A DNA stretch of 64,000 nucleotides from Paenibacillus durus ATCC 35681 (GCF_000993825.1 NZ_CP011114.1:3658001-3722000); one strand, 5' to 3'. Positions 1-8,375 are shown, counted from the first letter of the stretch. Notes: generated by a model not told the origin, from the letters alone. Numbers and translations: made by a program.

Positions 1-51
1 AACTGCTATAGCCACAACAATATAAAAATCAACTGCACTCTCATAGTCCAC
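1..51 (-). CDS. partial CDS, N-terminus only, of an unknown protein in the injection-like operon
   Basis: A GTG codon at 51 is preceded by a GAGGTG ribosome binding site with a 6-base spacer and opens a frame that runs off the left edge. The visible 17 residues (MDYESAVDFYIVVAIAV) end in a hydrophobic run that could begin a membrane segment. It lies 75 bases downstream of the FHA gene on the same strand, so it is probably the next gene of the same operon. Too little is present to name it. Confidence 0.4.
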   Translation of the reverse strand, partial: MDYESAVDFYIVVAIAV

Positions 52-125
52 TCTTTTCACCTCAAAAGTCAGGCTTGCAATTAACGCGCAGCATCCATTT
101 GGCCTTGCGATTTCAGCCCGATGAA

Positions 126-650
126 CTATCCGTTGTTCTCCCACTCAAAGTGCGGCCCGCACAGCGGAATAAAGATAAACTTGCTTCTCCCAAGCTGAAT
201 GACATCGTACGCGTTGAGCTCCACCGGGGAATATACCGCTTCATTGTTATGATAAGCCAGCCCCGATGCATCTCCGGGCAGCAGAAAAAAGTTGCGCTTT
301 TTCGGATCATACACAATGACGGCATGATTCCGGCGCGACACGGTGTTATCCCCGATAATACGGATATGCATTTCTTCTGCACGCCCGATAAAGTTCTTCT
401 CGGCCATAATCCGGTAGTCCTGGCCCATCTGCGCTCCTTCAATGCACACCAGCCAGCCGGTTACCGGATGAATGCCGGTCGTCTCTCCGAGATACGGCAT
501 CGTCTTATCCTCTTCCGCAGGAAGCGGAATTTGGCGCGCAGCCGGATCGCCCGCCGCCGCGGCTTGCACCACTGAGTGGCAATAAGGACATGTATTTCCA
601 TGCTTACGTGTACTGAACATGTGTCCGTTCGGGCATCTTGTCAAACTCAT
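126..650 (-). CDS. FHA-domain protein with N-terminal zinc-ribbon-like motif
   Basis: The 174-aa product starts with a short Cys motif (RCPNGHMF, then TCPYC, residues 5-23) suggesting a small zinc ribbon. A forkhead-associated fold follows, about residues 65-165, with the typical GRAEEMHIRI, then NTVSRRNHAVIVY and final IQLGRSKFIFI strands. FHA domains bind phosphothreonine, so a substrate of the kinase at 7320-8237 is a natural ligand; that is inference. No signal peptide or membrane segment is seen. It is 18 bases downstream of the second FHA gene and appears co-transcribed with it, the DnaJ-domain gene and the tube and sheath genes. FHA proteins (Fha/TagH) are regular parts of type VI secretion gene clusters. 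Confidence 0.8.
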   Translation of the reverse strand: MSLTRCPNGHMFSTRKHGNTCPYCHSVVQAAAAGDPAARQIPLPAEEDKTMPYLGETTGIHPVTGWLVCIEGAQMGQDYRIMAEKNFIGRAEEMHIRIIGDNTVSRRNHAVIVYDPKKRNFFLLPGDASGLAYHNNEAVYSPVELNAYDVIQLGRSKFIFIPLCGPHFEWENNG

Positions 651-668
651 CGTATGTACTCTTCCCCC

Positions 669-1280
669 TTATTTCACCAGCAATCTTGTGTTGGCGATAT
701 ACAGCAGATCCCCTGGGCCTATCCTATGAGGCGTCCCGCTCTCGAGCTTGTCAACAGAGCTTTTCTTCGCCGCGCGCAGTCCGGTTCCGCTTCTGGAATC
801 GACATCCTCCACGTACCATTCGCTGCCTACCCGGTTAAGGACCGCATGCTCCGCGCTGACCAGCGAAGCATACTCGCTGTCCGCCAGATCGATATCCGCC
901 TCCTGGCGGGCATTCGTTTTCCCGATCAGCAGCGAAATCTCTCCTTTGATGTACCACTCTTTGAGCGGATCGCCGTCGTCATCAAGCAGAACAAGCTTGA
1001 TCACCTCCTGTACCGGAGGACGTGCCGCCTGCCGAGGGCGCGGCTTCTTATTCGTCACCGTCTTGCCGGCATCCACAGCTTCAACGCCCCTAGCATCTGT
1101 CGCCCTGCGTCTGCCCAAATACAGATACAGCAACACGCAACACGCAGCCCCTGCAACTACCCCAACCTTCAACGGGTAAAAATCGGGTCTGCGGAACACT
1201 TGTATGGCAGTGGCCGCGATCAATCCCCAAATGATGACGTCCAGTATGAACAGCCAAATGACCCTGACCGATTTGACCAA
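669..1280 (-). CDS. membrane-anchored FHA-domain protein
   Basis: The 203-aa product has two hydrophobic segments at the N-terminus (about residues 6-27 and 38-56), a basic linker with RRR and KKPRPR, and an FHA domain in the C-terminal 115 residues (LLIGKTNAR, SLVSAEHAVLNRV, DVDSRSGTGLRA). The FHA part should face the cytoplasm. The start is a TTG at 1280 with an AGGAGA ribosome binding site 7 bases upstream. It lies 32 bases after the DnaJ gene and 18 before the other FHA gene. A membrane-tethered phosphothreonine reader next to a cytoplasmic one suggests kinase-controlled assembly of a machine at the membrane, but no partner is shown by sequence alone. Confidence 0.75.
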   Translation of the reverse strand: MVKSVRVIWLFILDVIIWGLIAATAIQVFRRPDFYPLKVGVVAGAACCVLLYLYLGRRRATDARGVEAVDAGKTVTNKKPRPRQAARPPVQEVIKLVLLDDDGDPLKEWYIKGEISLLIGKTNARQEADIDLADSEYASLVSAEHAVLNRVGSEWYVEDVDSRSGTGLRAAKKSSVDKLESGTPHRIGPGDLLYIANTRLLVK

Positions 1281-1312
1281 GTCAATCTCTCCTTTGCTCC
1301 GGAAATCCGCTG

Positions 1313-1765
1313 TTATTTGCGGAATCCGAAAAATTGATTGAACAGTCCGTCAGCATTCACTGGGCCTCCGGCTTTCTTGCCGGAAGCTCCCGGCGTGCCC
1401 TTTCCGGTCTTTGGGTGAAAGCCGAAAAACTTCTCAAATTCCTCCGCCATGGCAGCCGGGTCCGGAGCTGCATATGATTTCGGCTTCGCGCTTCCGGTCC
1501 GGCCGCCGCCGCTGCGGGTTCGGCCGCCTTCCGCCTGTTTCCCCGCTTCCTGACCCTGCTCCATCCTGACATCGTATGCCTGCCGCGAGGCTTCGCTGCG
1601 CAGCGTCTCATAGGCCTCATGAATCTGCTTAAACTTCTGCGCCGCTTCCTTGCTTCCCTGATTCGTATCCGGATGATATTTTTTAGCGAGCTTACGGTAA
1701 GCCCGTTTGATTTCTGCTTCCGAAGCATCCCGGCCGACATCGAGCAGTTCATAGTAATCCGCCAT
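1313..1765 (-). CDS. J-domain (DnaJ-like) co-chaperone of the injection-like operon
   Basis: The product is 150 aa when started at the ATG at 1765, which has a GGGGAGAG ribosome binding site; a longer upstream reading exists but lacks one. Residues 3-66 form a J domain with the invariant HPD ([10 protein letters not shown]), which stimulates Hsp70 ATPase. The rest is a Gly/Ser/Lys-rich linker and a short C-terminal piece ([24 protein letters not shown]). There is no zinc-finger or substrate-binding domain as in full DnaJ, so it is a dedicated small co-chaperone, perhaps for assembly or recycling of the sheath. It lies between the tube gene and the FHA genes. Confidence 0.8.
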   Translation of the reverse strand: MADYYELLDVGRDASEAEIKRAYRKLAKKYHPDTNQGSKEAAQKFKQIHEAYETLRSEASRQAYDVRMEQGQEAGKQAEGGRTRSGGGRTGSAKPKSYAAPDPAAMAEEFEKFFGFHPKTGKGTPGASGKKAGGPVNADGLFNQFFGFRK

Positions 1766-1801
1766 GCCTTGTCTCTCCCCTTCATTTCTTGCGCGGATTA
1801 G

Positions 1802-1843
1802 GAAGCCCGCATTTCCCAATCTGAGGTGGGGAATACGGGCTTC
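1802..1843 (-). promoter_or_regulatory. long hairpin between tube gene and DnaJ gene
   Basis: On the minus strand GAAGCCCGTATTCCC pairs with GGGAAATGCGGGCTTC around an 11-base loop. There is no T tract, so it is not a classical terminator. Placed after the structural tube gene and before low-abundance accessory genes, it could stabilise the upstream mRNA or reduce downstream transcription. Confidence 0.5.
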
Positions 1844-1900
1844 TGTTAAGACAACCCTATCCGCTGCCCTAAGGCATTAGCTGTATAACGGAATGCGAGA

Positions 1901-2326
1901 TTATACCGCGTAGCCGCCGTCGATCTTTGCCAGCTCGGTCTTGTCTTTTTTCTGTTTAATGAAGATCGAGAATGTACCCACTCCTTCGGTGTCGCCGAAG
2001 CTTTCGTTGTAATCTACAACAAAAGCGTTAGGGAAGGAAATTTTGCGCACAACCTGATCGGCCGCGATAACTTCCAGAGTAAGCTTGCGGTAGCAATCCG
2101 CTTTCTCAGCGGGTACAAGCGACCAGAGCGCCAGCTTCATGGTGTCGTCTGCTTTGTCTCCATCCGTTGCGGTAATAATTTTGCCGCTGATACGCAGCGT
2201 CGAGCCTACGTCTGTGGAGCGGGCGTTGGAATCATCCGGTGTGTCTGTGTCATAAACAACCTTTTGAATATTGTCCAAGCCCACCTCAATCGTTTCTTGT
2301 CCTTCAATTGTCAGTCTGAATCCCAT
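1901..2326 (-). CDS. putative tube (Hcp-like) protein of a contractile-injection-like system
   Basis: The product is 141 aa from the ATG at 2326, which has an excellent AAGGAGG site. A longer reading from 2446 overlaps the sheath stop by four bases but lacks such a site, and its extra residues look non-coding. The protein is all-beta in character (GFRLTIEGQETIEVG, STLRISGKIIT, YRKLTLEVIAADQVVRKISFPNAFVVDY, GTFSIFIKQKKD). Its size matches Hcp and phage tail-tube subunits, and it is encoded directly after the sheath-like gene. The tube assignment is inference from size, beta pattern and gene order; related genes may carry unhelpful names in databases. Confidence 0.55.
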   Translation of the reverse strand: MGFRLTIEGQETIEVGLDNIQKVVYDTDTPDDSNARSTDVGSTLRISGKIITATDGDKADDTMKLALWSLVPAEKADCYRKLTLEVIAADQVVRKISFPNAFVVDYNESFGDTEGVGTFSIFIKQKKDKTELAKIDGGYAV

Positions 2327-2442
2327 CTGTGTTTCCTCCTTAGAATAAATTTTGATTTCCGGGAAGCTTTCGCTTGGCCGGAATTTATGTATAAAGGCGA
2401 ATCGGTTAAGAAACGCCTTTAATACCTTTTTCACAGTGCCCA

Positions 2443-4611
2443 TCACGCTTTCACAGGGCTGGTTCCCTTGGTAATCATGACTTCAAGGTTCTTGACATTG
2501 CCGTTGAAGACCAGATCGATATGGCACAGGTTGTTCTTCTCATCAATCACATAACTGATGTCATCCCCGTCCTGAATGATCGAGTTGATATATCCTCTTG
2601 TGCCGACCCACTTGCTCTTTTGGCTGCTCGGGTTGTTACTGAAGAAACGGACGATATTCTCATGCTTGAAATCCCCGGTCTGGTAGCGGAGAATCCGCTC
2701 GATATACGTGCTGACCAGTGTCTTGTAGATAGAATCGAATCCGTCCTCCGATAACGCCATACTTCTGGCTTTGTACACCGTAATCCGGCGGATGTCTTTA
2801 TCCTGCAGCTGCGCATTTTCCGATGAGAACACAAACCCGAAGTTTTTCCGGTTGATCGCATCCTTGATGCTGTTCGTAAAGCCTGTAATCTCTTTGGCCA
2901 TTGTCGTTACCGTGCGCAGACTGTTGTCTCCCGCTTCAATGTCGAAGCGCGCTCCCGGAAAGTCCTTGTTGACCGTTTTGAACGTTTCCCGCAGATACTC
3001 CGGACATTGATATGCGGCAGCGAGTCCTGCGGCTACATAAGCAGCTCCGACATACACGCCTTCAATCCACAATTTCAGAATGTCTTCCTTCTCCTTGGAC
3101 AGTTCCACGCCATTCTCCGTTTGCAGCATCTTGCTGTCAATGATTACGCCCGATTTCTCTTTCGGAATGATGGTGAAATTCGGGACACAAGGAATGGCAA
3201 ATTCGCTGTATTCCTTGCGGACCAGCGGGGCGCATTTGTCGATATACTTATCGATGCCCGCTGTCGCCATGCTGTTAAAGGTCGTATCTTCCCCGGATTC
3301 GAAATTGAAGAAGATTTGAATTTTGTAATCCTTGACCACCTGAAGCAGCATGGACAGTGATTCCATCGTGTACCCGTCATTCTTCACAACCTTCTCATTG
3401 CCTTTAAAGCGTTCGCGCGATACCTTGACTTTGCCTGCAGTTTCCAGTTCAACCGATGGCACAATGCCGAACCAGATCGTGTCGCTGAAATCATTCTTCG
3501 AGTTGACGGTGTTAAGGAACGTCTCCAGACGCGGGATGTTGCTGCTCTTCACGAGCATATCGAGCTTGCTGTTGGCAATCAGCATCGTCGGCAGCATACC
3601 TTTGTTCTTGGTGGCGTACTGGTCAAAGAACAGTTTGACGCCAATAATTTTCTCGACAAGCGGCTTAACGGTCTTAACAAAATCATCCTTGGCATTCTTA
3701 TAAAATTCCAGGTAGGTATTGTAGTTCTGTACCTCCAGCTCCGTGTTCACTTCCGCATGCACGGCAGGGAGCGGTACGAAGGTACGGACAACCAAATCCT
3801 TCACGTAATTGGATGGGCTCTCCGTAATGGAGTCATAGTCCTCCCCAAAGACGGCCGATAAATCGCCTGCCCCGTTCTCATCCAGCAGTACCAGCTCTGT
3901 GCTGTCGCTTTTCGGCGCTTCAATAATCTTGAGCTCGCCGCCCTCGCCGATGGTCAGCATGCCGATCTGAACGGCTTCTCCCGCATTCTCTTCCTGTGCT
4001 CCGCCAAGCAGAAGCCGGGTCTTGATATCCTCGATCGCCAGCGGCAGCATGGCCATAACATTGTTGTAGTTTCGGCTCGCTTCCTCGAACATTGCGTTCA
4101 GCTTATCGCCCATATCGAGCTTTTTCGGGTCGCCTTCATCCAGCTGATCATATTGCCCGTACAGATAATGAATTTCTTTGCGCACCTGGCGGATATCATC
4201 CATCACTTTTTTGGGCGAAATCATATCAAGCAGGTTCTCGAATTTAAAATCGACGTTCGTGATGCCCTGGCTGCGTTTCGTATCAATCAGGGTAAACAGC
4301 ATTTTCAGAAAATCATTGTTCTGATCCACCCGGATCTCCGAAATCATCTCGTCGGGAATGCCATCCGGCTTGCGCAGCGTATACATCACCTTCTGGTTGG
4401 CCGCGTTAAAAAACGAGTATACCGTCGGGGTAAACTTGTCCAGAAATTCATCGAAGCTGCGGACCAGCAGCTGCTGGTTAATCTCTTTAATGCGGTCGTC
4501 GCTTAAGCTGTCAATCCCTTTGACATCACCTACGATGGTAATCAGATCAAGCTTTTCCGGATTAATCTCCTCAAAAAGAATGGTGCGGTTCGTTTGATTG
4601 ATAATCTCCAT
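2443..4611 (-). CDS. putative contractile sheath (TssBC-like) protein
   Basis: The 722-aa product has no signal peptide or membrane segment. The last 170 residues resemble sheath C-terminal domains in order: a Gly/Ala-rich helix (YVGAAYVAAGLAAAYQ, about 525-540), then DIRRITVYKARSMALSEDG, a long helix (STYIERILRYQTGDF), then alternating strands ending HIDLVFNGNVKNLEVMI. The length is near the sum of TssB (about 170) and TssC (about 490), so it may be a fusion or a one-piece sheath; this is inference. The middle has an acidic segment (GAGDLSAVFGEDYDSITESP). Its own start has only a weak ribosome binding site, but a short ORF with a very strong one overlaps it by 41 bases. The tube gene follows at 116 bases. 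Confidence 0.5.
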   Translation of the reverse strand: MEIINQTNRTILFEEINPEKLDLITIVGDVKGIDSLSDDRIKEINQQLLVRSFDEFLDKFTPTVYSFFNAANQKVMYTLRKPDGIPDEMISEIRVDQNNDFLKMLFTLIDTKRSQGITNVDFKFENLLDMISPKKVMDDIRQVRKEIHYLYGQYDQLDEGDPKKLDMGDKLNAMFEEASRNYNNVMAMLPLAIEDIKTRLLLGGAQEENAGEAVQIGMLTIGEGGELKIIEAPKSDSTELVLLDENGAGDLSAVFGEDYDSITESPSNYVKDLVVRTFVPLPAVHAEVNTELEVQNYNTYLEFYKNAKDDFVKTVKPLVEKIIGVKLFFDQYATKNKGMLPTMLIANSKLDMLVKSSNIPRLETFLNTVNSKNDFSDTIWFGIVPSVELETAGKVKVSRERFKGNEKVVKNDGYTMESLSMLLQVVKDYKIQIFFNFESGEDTTFNSMATAGIDKYIDKCAPLVRKEYSEFAIPCVPNFTIIPKEKSGVIIDSKMLQTENGVELSKEKEDILKLWIEGVYVGAAYVAAGLAAAYQCPEYLRETFKTVNKDFPGARFDIEAGDNSLRTVTTMAKEITGFTNSIKDAINRKNFGFVFSSENAQLQDKDIRRITVYKARSMALSEDGFDSIYKTLVSTYIERILRYQTGDFKHENIVRFFSNNPSSQKSKWVGTRGYINSIIQDGDDISYVIDEKNNLCHIDLVFNGNVKNLEVMITKGTSPVKA

Positions 4612-4696
4612 TCATGTTCGGCAGCTCAATTGCCAAAATATTGTCGATTCGCCATCCGCTGTACGAATGCCAAATACCCAGGACCTTGTCACCCAT
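4571..4696 (-). CDS. small upstream ORF (41 aa) overlapping the sheath gene start
   Basis: The ATG at 4696 has a GGAGGAGG ribosome binding site with 7-base spacing, the strongest in the locus. The ORF encodes 41 residues (starts MGDKVLGIWHSYSGWRIDN) and ends 41 bases inside the sheath reading frame. The sheath gene itself has a poor site, so translation of this ORF may open or couple the sheath start. The peptide could also be a real small component. No family is recognised. Confidence 0.5.
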   Translation of the reverse strand: MGDKVLGIWHSYSGWRIDNILAIELPNMNGDYQSNEPHHSF

Positions 4697-4756
4697 TTCG
4701 CTGCCTCCTCCTCCCTCAGTGCATATGTATGGTCGTCCGTTAGACTCAAGGAACAT

Positions 4757-5139
4757 ACATTCCCATGTCTCGCGGTTCTTCCTGAATTTCTACAAAAGCC
4801 GATTGTATTCCAGATAATTCCTCAATCTCACACCTAATATTAACGACGGCCTATTATTTTTGTCAATTTAAGTCATTCATATAAAAAACAGGTCCTATAG
4901 ACTCATAGTTCCGTGAAATTACGAAAATTTCTATGCAAATAGACCTTATTACAAAATTCTCTATTCATTCCAAAATGCTGCCGTCCGATAAAGTAATGTT
5001 AGATTTTAGGGTATTGTTCATATTCAGGAATGGGTTCCATCTTGATCCGCTAAACGGTCCGAAGGTTCGGGAATGGTTCGAAAAAGCAAGGGGCTCAGGC
5101 ACATAGCGGTAAATCCAGTCAAAATTCAGGGAGGAGATT
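4757..5139. other. divergent intergenic region of the injection-like locus
   Basis: This AT-rich 383-bp spacer separates the minus-strand sheath operon from the plus-strand VWA gene. It carries the minus-strand promoter described separately and a VWA ribosome binding site (GGGAGGAG) just before 5140. GGTCCGAAGGTTCGGG-like sequence near 5057-5080 has repeated GGTTCG words. No further gene was found. Confidence 0.6.
4837..4866 (-). promoter_or_regulatory. candidate sigma-A promoter of the sheath/tube operon
   Basis: On the minus strand TTGACA (4866-4861) and TAATAT (4842-4837) are separated by 18 bases. Transcription would start near 4830, giving a leader of about 130 bases before the small ORF at 4696. 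Confidence 0.5.
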
Positions 5140-7254
5140 ATGAAGAACCTAAAGAAATACAGGACTAAGGCTGTCGTGACTTTTGTACTATTTTTAATTT
5201 TTGTTCAAACTTTTTTTTCTGCCGGTTTGACCGGATCCGCGGAGGCTGCTTCCTCGGCCCTTCCTGCCGGATATGACGTTGTGTTTGTTATGGATACCAG
5301 CTATTCAATGCGAGAATCGGACAAGGAAGGAATCGCCACTGAAGTCGTGAAAATGTTCATGGACATGAGCGACGCCAGCCGCACCAAGGTCGGATTTGTC
5401 GCTTACAATCACCAGATTGTCGCCGCTAGTCCCCTCGCCTCCATTGCAGTGGCGGCCCGGCGGACGGGAATTCAAACGGACATTTCCAGCCTGAAACGGT
5501 CCGGATATACGGATCTGGGCCTCGGTCTCCGCAAAGGAGCGGATCTGCTTGCTTCCGGGACGGGAGAAGGAAGAAAGCCGTTTCTGATTCTGCTCTCCGA
5601 TGGCGAGACGGACTTCGGTCCTTTTTCCAGCTCACGGACCAAAGCGGATTCCGACCGGGATGTGGCCTCTGTAATTAAATCGGCCAAGGCCAGAAACTAT
5701 CCCGTCTATACGATCGGGCTTAATCACAACGGAGCCGTAAACCGGAAGGAGCTGGAGCAAATTGCCGGGGAAACCGGCGGGAGCTCATATATTACGAGCA
5801 GCGCGGATGATCTTCCGGAAATCGTCAACCGTATTTTCGCTAGTCAGATTCGTTCCCAGCTCATGCAGACCGCCGGCATCACCGCGACTGGTTCACTCCA
5901 AGACGTAATGGTGACCATTCCCGATTCCAGCATGGAGGAAGCGAATCTCGTCCTGCTCTCCGAGCATCGGCTGAAAGAGGCGCAGCTGTACTATAATTCG
6001 GACAATATCCGAAGATATGAATCGAACCGGTACGTCATTCTGAAAATCGGCCATCCGGCAGCCGGGTCGCTGAAGCTGAAGCTGCGGGGACAGGCGGGCG
6101 ATCTGATCAAAGTCAATTTGCTTGGAAGCTACGCGCTGGAAGTAGACAGCAAGATGACTGGCGGAGGGGCGAGCGGGAAGAATGCCGGAAACGGAGCGTC
6201 CCGGCTTGCGGGGGGAGAAACCCTAAAAGGGCAGGAGACCGCTTTTGAAGCGCGGCTTGTGACCGGCGGCGGGCAGCCGCTCCAAAATGAAGATGTCTAT
6301 ACCTCGCTTAAAGCAGAGCTTGTTGTCACTTCGGCGAACGGTCAGAGCAAGAAGCAGATTCCAATGGTCTATAAGTCCGGAAGCTTCCGTGCGAAGTACA
6401 GCTTCCCGCAGACGGGAAAATATACATGGCAGGTTAAAATGCACGGCGCGGCTTTCTACCGGAATGGAATAGTAAATAACGTCCATGCAGTGAACACCGG
6501 ACCTGAGGCGACGGGGAATTGGAAGCTCCATGCCATCCGCGAGGACGGGGAAATCCGGCTGAATCTGGACGATTATTTTCACGATGCCAACAATGATCCG
6601 CTGACCTTCTCCGCAGCAGATGAGAAAGCTTTCGATCTTGGCCGATATAAATGGGAAGGACATACATTGGTATTGTCTTCTCTGCGCACGGGAGAGGCGG
6701 GCCTAAAACTGACTGCGGCGGACCCGCAAGGGGAGACGGCGAGCGCTGTCCTGCTTCTGACCGTGGAATCCAGATATACCGTGCTAAAATGGTCATTGGG
6801 CGGGGCCCTGCTGGCGATTGCCGCCGGTGTGCTGCTATATTTCTGCTTTAGACCAAGGCCAGATTTCACCGGCAAGCTTGAAGGCTTGTTCCTCGCGACG
6901 GCCAGCGGCAACGAGGTTCCGGTCAAGTCATGGCCGCTTACTTCCTTCCCTGGGCGCAAGGTTACACTAAATGAGCTGTTCCACTCGCTTGCTGTGCATG
7001 AGCCCCTGCCGGAAGCGGAGCGGATCGTCTTCACGCCAGGTAAAAACGGGATGCTGACCGTCAAGCACGATACGCGCTGCGCGGTCCAGCACGGCAAGAC
7101 GCCGGTCGCGAGAAATCAAAAGGCAGTCATGTCCTACAATGAGAAACTGTACATTACATTCGAGGATGGAATAACGGAAATTGAGCTTCGCTACAAGGCG
7201 ATTAAGCCGGTAACGAACATTTACACCGGCGGAGATTCGAACCGGGCAGGATAA
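5140..7254 (+). CDS. secreted/membrane von Willebrand factor A protein with cytoplasmic C-terminal domain
   Basis: The 704-aa product has a signal peptide (about 1-37) and a VWA domain (about 44-235) with a complete metal-ion-dependent adhesion site: DTSYS at 52-56, a TDLGLG threonine loop and LLSDGETD. Middle residues (about 240-540) look like extracellular beta domains, including a cadherin-like stretch (LNLDDYFHDANNDPLTF). One membrane segment lies near 549-570, and the C-terminal 130 residues should be cytoplasmic and beta-rich, possibly FHA-like. This would join an outside ligand-binding head to an inside reader. It is divergent from the sheath operon and convergent with the kinase, which suggests a sensor or anchor role for the locus. 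The signal-peptide and topology calls come from hydrophobicity read by eye. Confidence 0.8.
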   Translation: MKNLKKYRTKAVVTFVLFLIFVQTFFSAGLTGSAEAASSALPAGYDVVFVMDTSYSMRESDKEGIATEVVKMFMDMSDASRTKVGFVAYNHQIVAASPLASIAVAARRTGIQTDISSLKRSGYTDLGLGLRKGADLLASGTGEGRKPFLILLSDGETDFGPFSSSRTKADSDRDVASVIKSAKARNYPVYTIGLNHNGAVNRKELEQIAGETGGSSYITSSADDLPEIVNRIFASQIRSQLMQTAGITATGSLQDVMVTIPDSSMEEANLVLLSEHRLKEAQLYYNSDNIRRYESNRYVILKIGHPAAGSLKLKLRGQAGDLIKVNLLGSYALEVDSKMTGGGASGKNAGNGASRLAGGETLKGQETAFEARLVTGGGQPLQNEDVYTSLKAELVVTSANGQSKKQIPMVYKSGSFRAKYSFPQTGKYTWQVKMHGAAFYRNGIVNNVHAVNTGPEATGNWKLHAIREDGEIRLNLDDYFHDANNDPLTFSAADEKAFDLGRYKWEGHTLVLSSLRTGEAGLKLTAADPQGETASAVLLLTVESRYTVLKWSLGGALLAIAAGVLLYFCFRPRPDFTGKLEGLFLATASGNEVPVKSWPLTSFPGRKVTLNELFHSLAVHEPLPEAERIVFTPGKNGMLTVKHDTRCAVQHGKTPVARNQKAVMSYNEKLYITFEDGITEIELRYKAIKPVTNIYTGGDSNRAG

Positions 7255-7293
7255 CCGGAGAAGAAGCGGAGCTCCGCTGCTCGGGTACAATGG

Positions 7294-7343
7294 CGCCTGA
7301 AAAGCGTCAGCCCTGAAGGTTATCCTCCAGAGCGCTGACGCTT
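7294..7343. terminator. bidirectional hairpin terminator between VWA and kinase genes
   Basis: AAGCGTCAGC and GCTGACGCTT form a 10-bp stem. Minus-strand transcripts read a short T run after it (GCTTTTCAGG). The kinase stop codon lies in the loop region. Confidence 0.5.
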
Positions 7344-8237
7344 CCCTCTGTGCAGCCAATATTCCGCCTGCAGAGCAGCCTTAAACCAGCGGAATGAACG
7401 GACCCGCCGCTGATGCTTCACAGCAAGAGCCCGGCGAATGACAAAGGACAGCAGCGGGGAAGAAGCGCTGCCGCTGAGCGCAACTGGCTGCAGATTGTCC
7501 CGGAACAACCGCTTCGGTACGTCTGGGGGAGGGGTCCCGTTACAGCAATAGTACACCGTGGCGGCCAAACTATACATGTCGGAGACCGGTCCCTGACAGG
7601 AGCGGCTCGAGTAGAACTCCAGCGGCGAATAGCCGGCGGTTGTAAAGATCGGATGCGCTTTGCCGTCATATCTTACAGCCGATCCAAAATCCAGAAGCTT
7701 AACCTCTCCGCCTTCTCCAACCATAATATTTCCCGGTTTAATATCCCGGTGGATAAAACCATTTTTGTGAATATACTTCAGCGCGTCGATTAGCGGCAGC
7801 AGCGTGCTGCGGAGGAATGCTGCATCAACCGGGGTGTTCCGGTCCTTGATCAGCTTGTCCAGGGTTTGACCTTCGCAGTACTCCATGACAAGATAGGCCG
7901 TACCGTTCTCTTCAAAATGGTCCACATAACCTACAATCCCCGGATGCCTCAGTTCCTTCAAAATCTCCGCTTCCTGCAAAAAGGAATCCATCAGCTCCCG
8001 GTACTTGCCTGCCAGCGAGTGCGAGCGGCACTTCACCGCCTGTTTGTCAGTGGTCCGTACAGCCAGCAGCGCCGGAAAAAATTCCTTAACAACCACCTTC
8101 AAGGCCGACTCGCCTTGGATGCTCCGGGCCTGGTAGACAATCGACAGCTCGCTGCGGCACAGCGGCTTCCGAATCTGATAGGTGCCGCGAAGTTTCGTGT
8201 TCCGAGACAGATTGTCATCACCCTTAACGCTGTTCAT
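7320..8237 (-). CDS. Ser/Thr protein kinase (PpkA-like) of the injection-like locus
   Basis: The 305-aa product is a eukaryotic-type kinase: catalytic Lys in VVKEFFPALLAVR (K51), HRDIKPGN with Asp165, and DFGSA at 183-187, followed by SPLEFY and SDMYSLAATVYY. The KE-F/Y-P-x-x-LAVR pattern around the catalytic Lys is shared with kinases of type VI secretion clusters (IKEYLP...R), known from that family. There is no membrane segment or PASTA repeat, so it is cytoplasmic. The basic C-terminal tail (HRGKRQRSGG) is short. The start has an AGGAGG site 7 bases away. It probably phosphorylates a threonine read by the two FHA proteins at 126-1280. Confidence 0.85.
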   Translation of the reverse strand: MNSVKGDDNLSRNTKLRGTYQIRKPLCRSELSIVYQARSIQGESALKVVVKEFFPALLAVRTTDKQAVKCRSHSLAGKYRELMDSFLQEAEILKELRHPGIVGYVDHFEENGTAYLVMEYCEGQTLDKLIKDRNTPVDAAFLRSTLLPLIDALKYIHKNGFIHRDIKPGNIMVGEGGEVKLLDFGSAVRYDGKAHPIFTTAGYSPLEFYSSRSCQGPVSDMYSLAATVYYCCNGTPPPDVPKRLFRDNLQPVALSGSASSPLLSFVIRRALAVKHQRRVRSFRWFKAALQAEYWLHRGKRQRSGG

Positions 8238-8345
8238 GCTTCAGCCTCCTATATAGCGGTTAATCCTAATTTTTCTACTTTAGACCATTATGTGTCAAGC
8301 CTTCCCTTCCTTTAAATAGGATTATGAATCGATAATATTATTTCA

Positions 8346-8375
8346 TTTACAATAGTGTGTGACACACAGTATAAT
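8346..8375 (+). promoter_or_regulatory. padR promoter with operator dyad in the spacer
   Basis: TTTACA (8346-8351) and TATAAT (8370-8375) are 18 bases apart. The spacer holds a perfect 13-base dyad, GTGTGT-G-ACACAC (8355-8367). PadR proteins usually bind such GT/AC-rich dyads and repress their own operon. Confidence 0.65.

Noticed and set aside
2327..2446. N-terminal extension of the tube protein to 181 aa
   Set aside because: The ATG at 2326 has a far better ribosome binding site and gives the expected subunit size; the extension has no convincing coding character.
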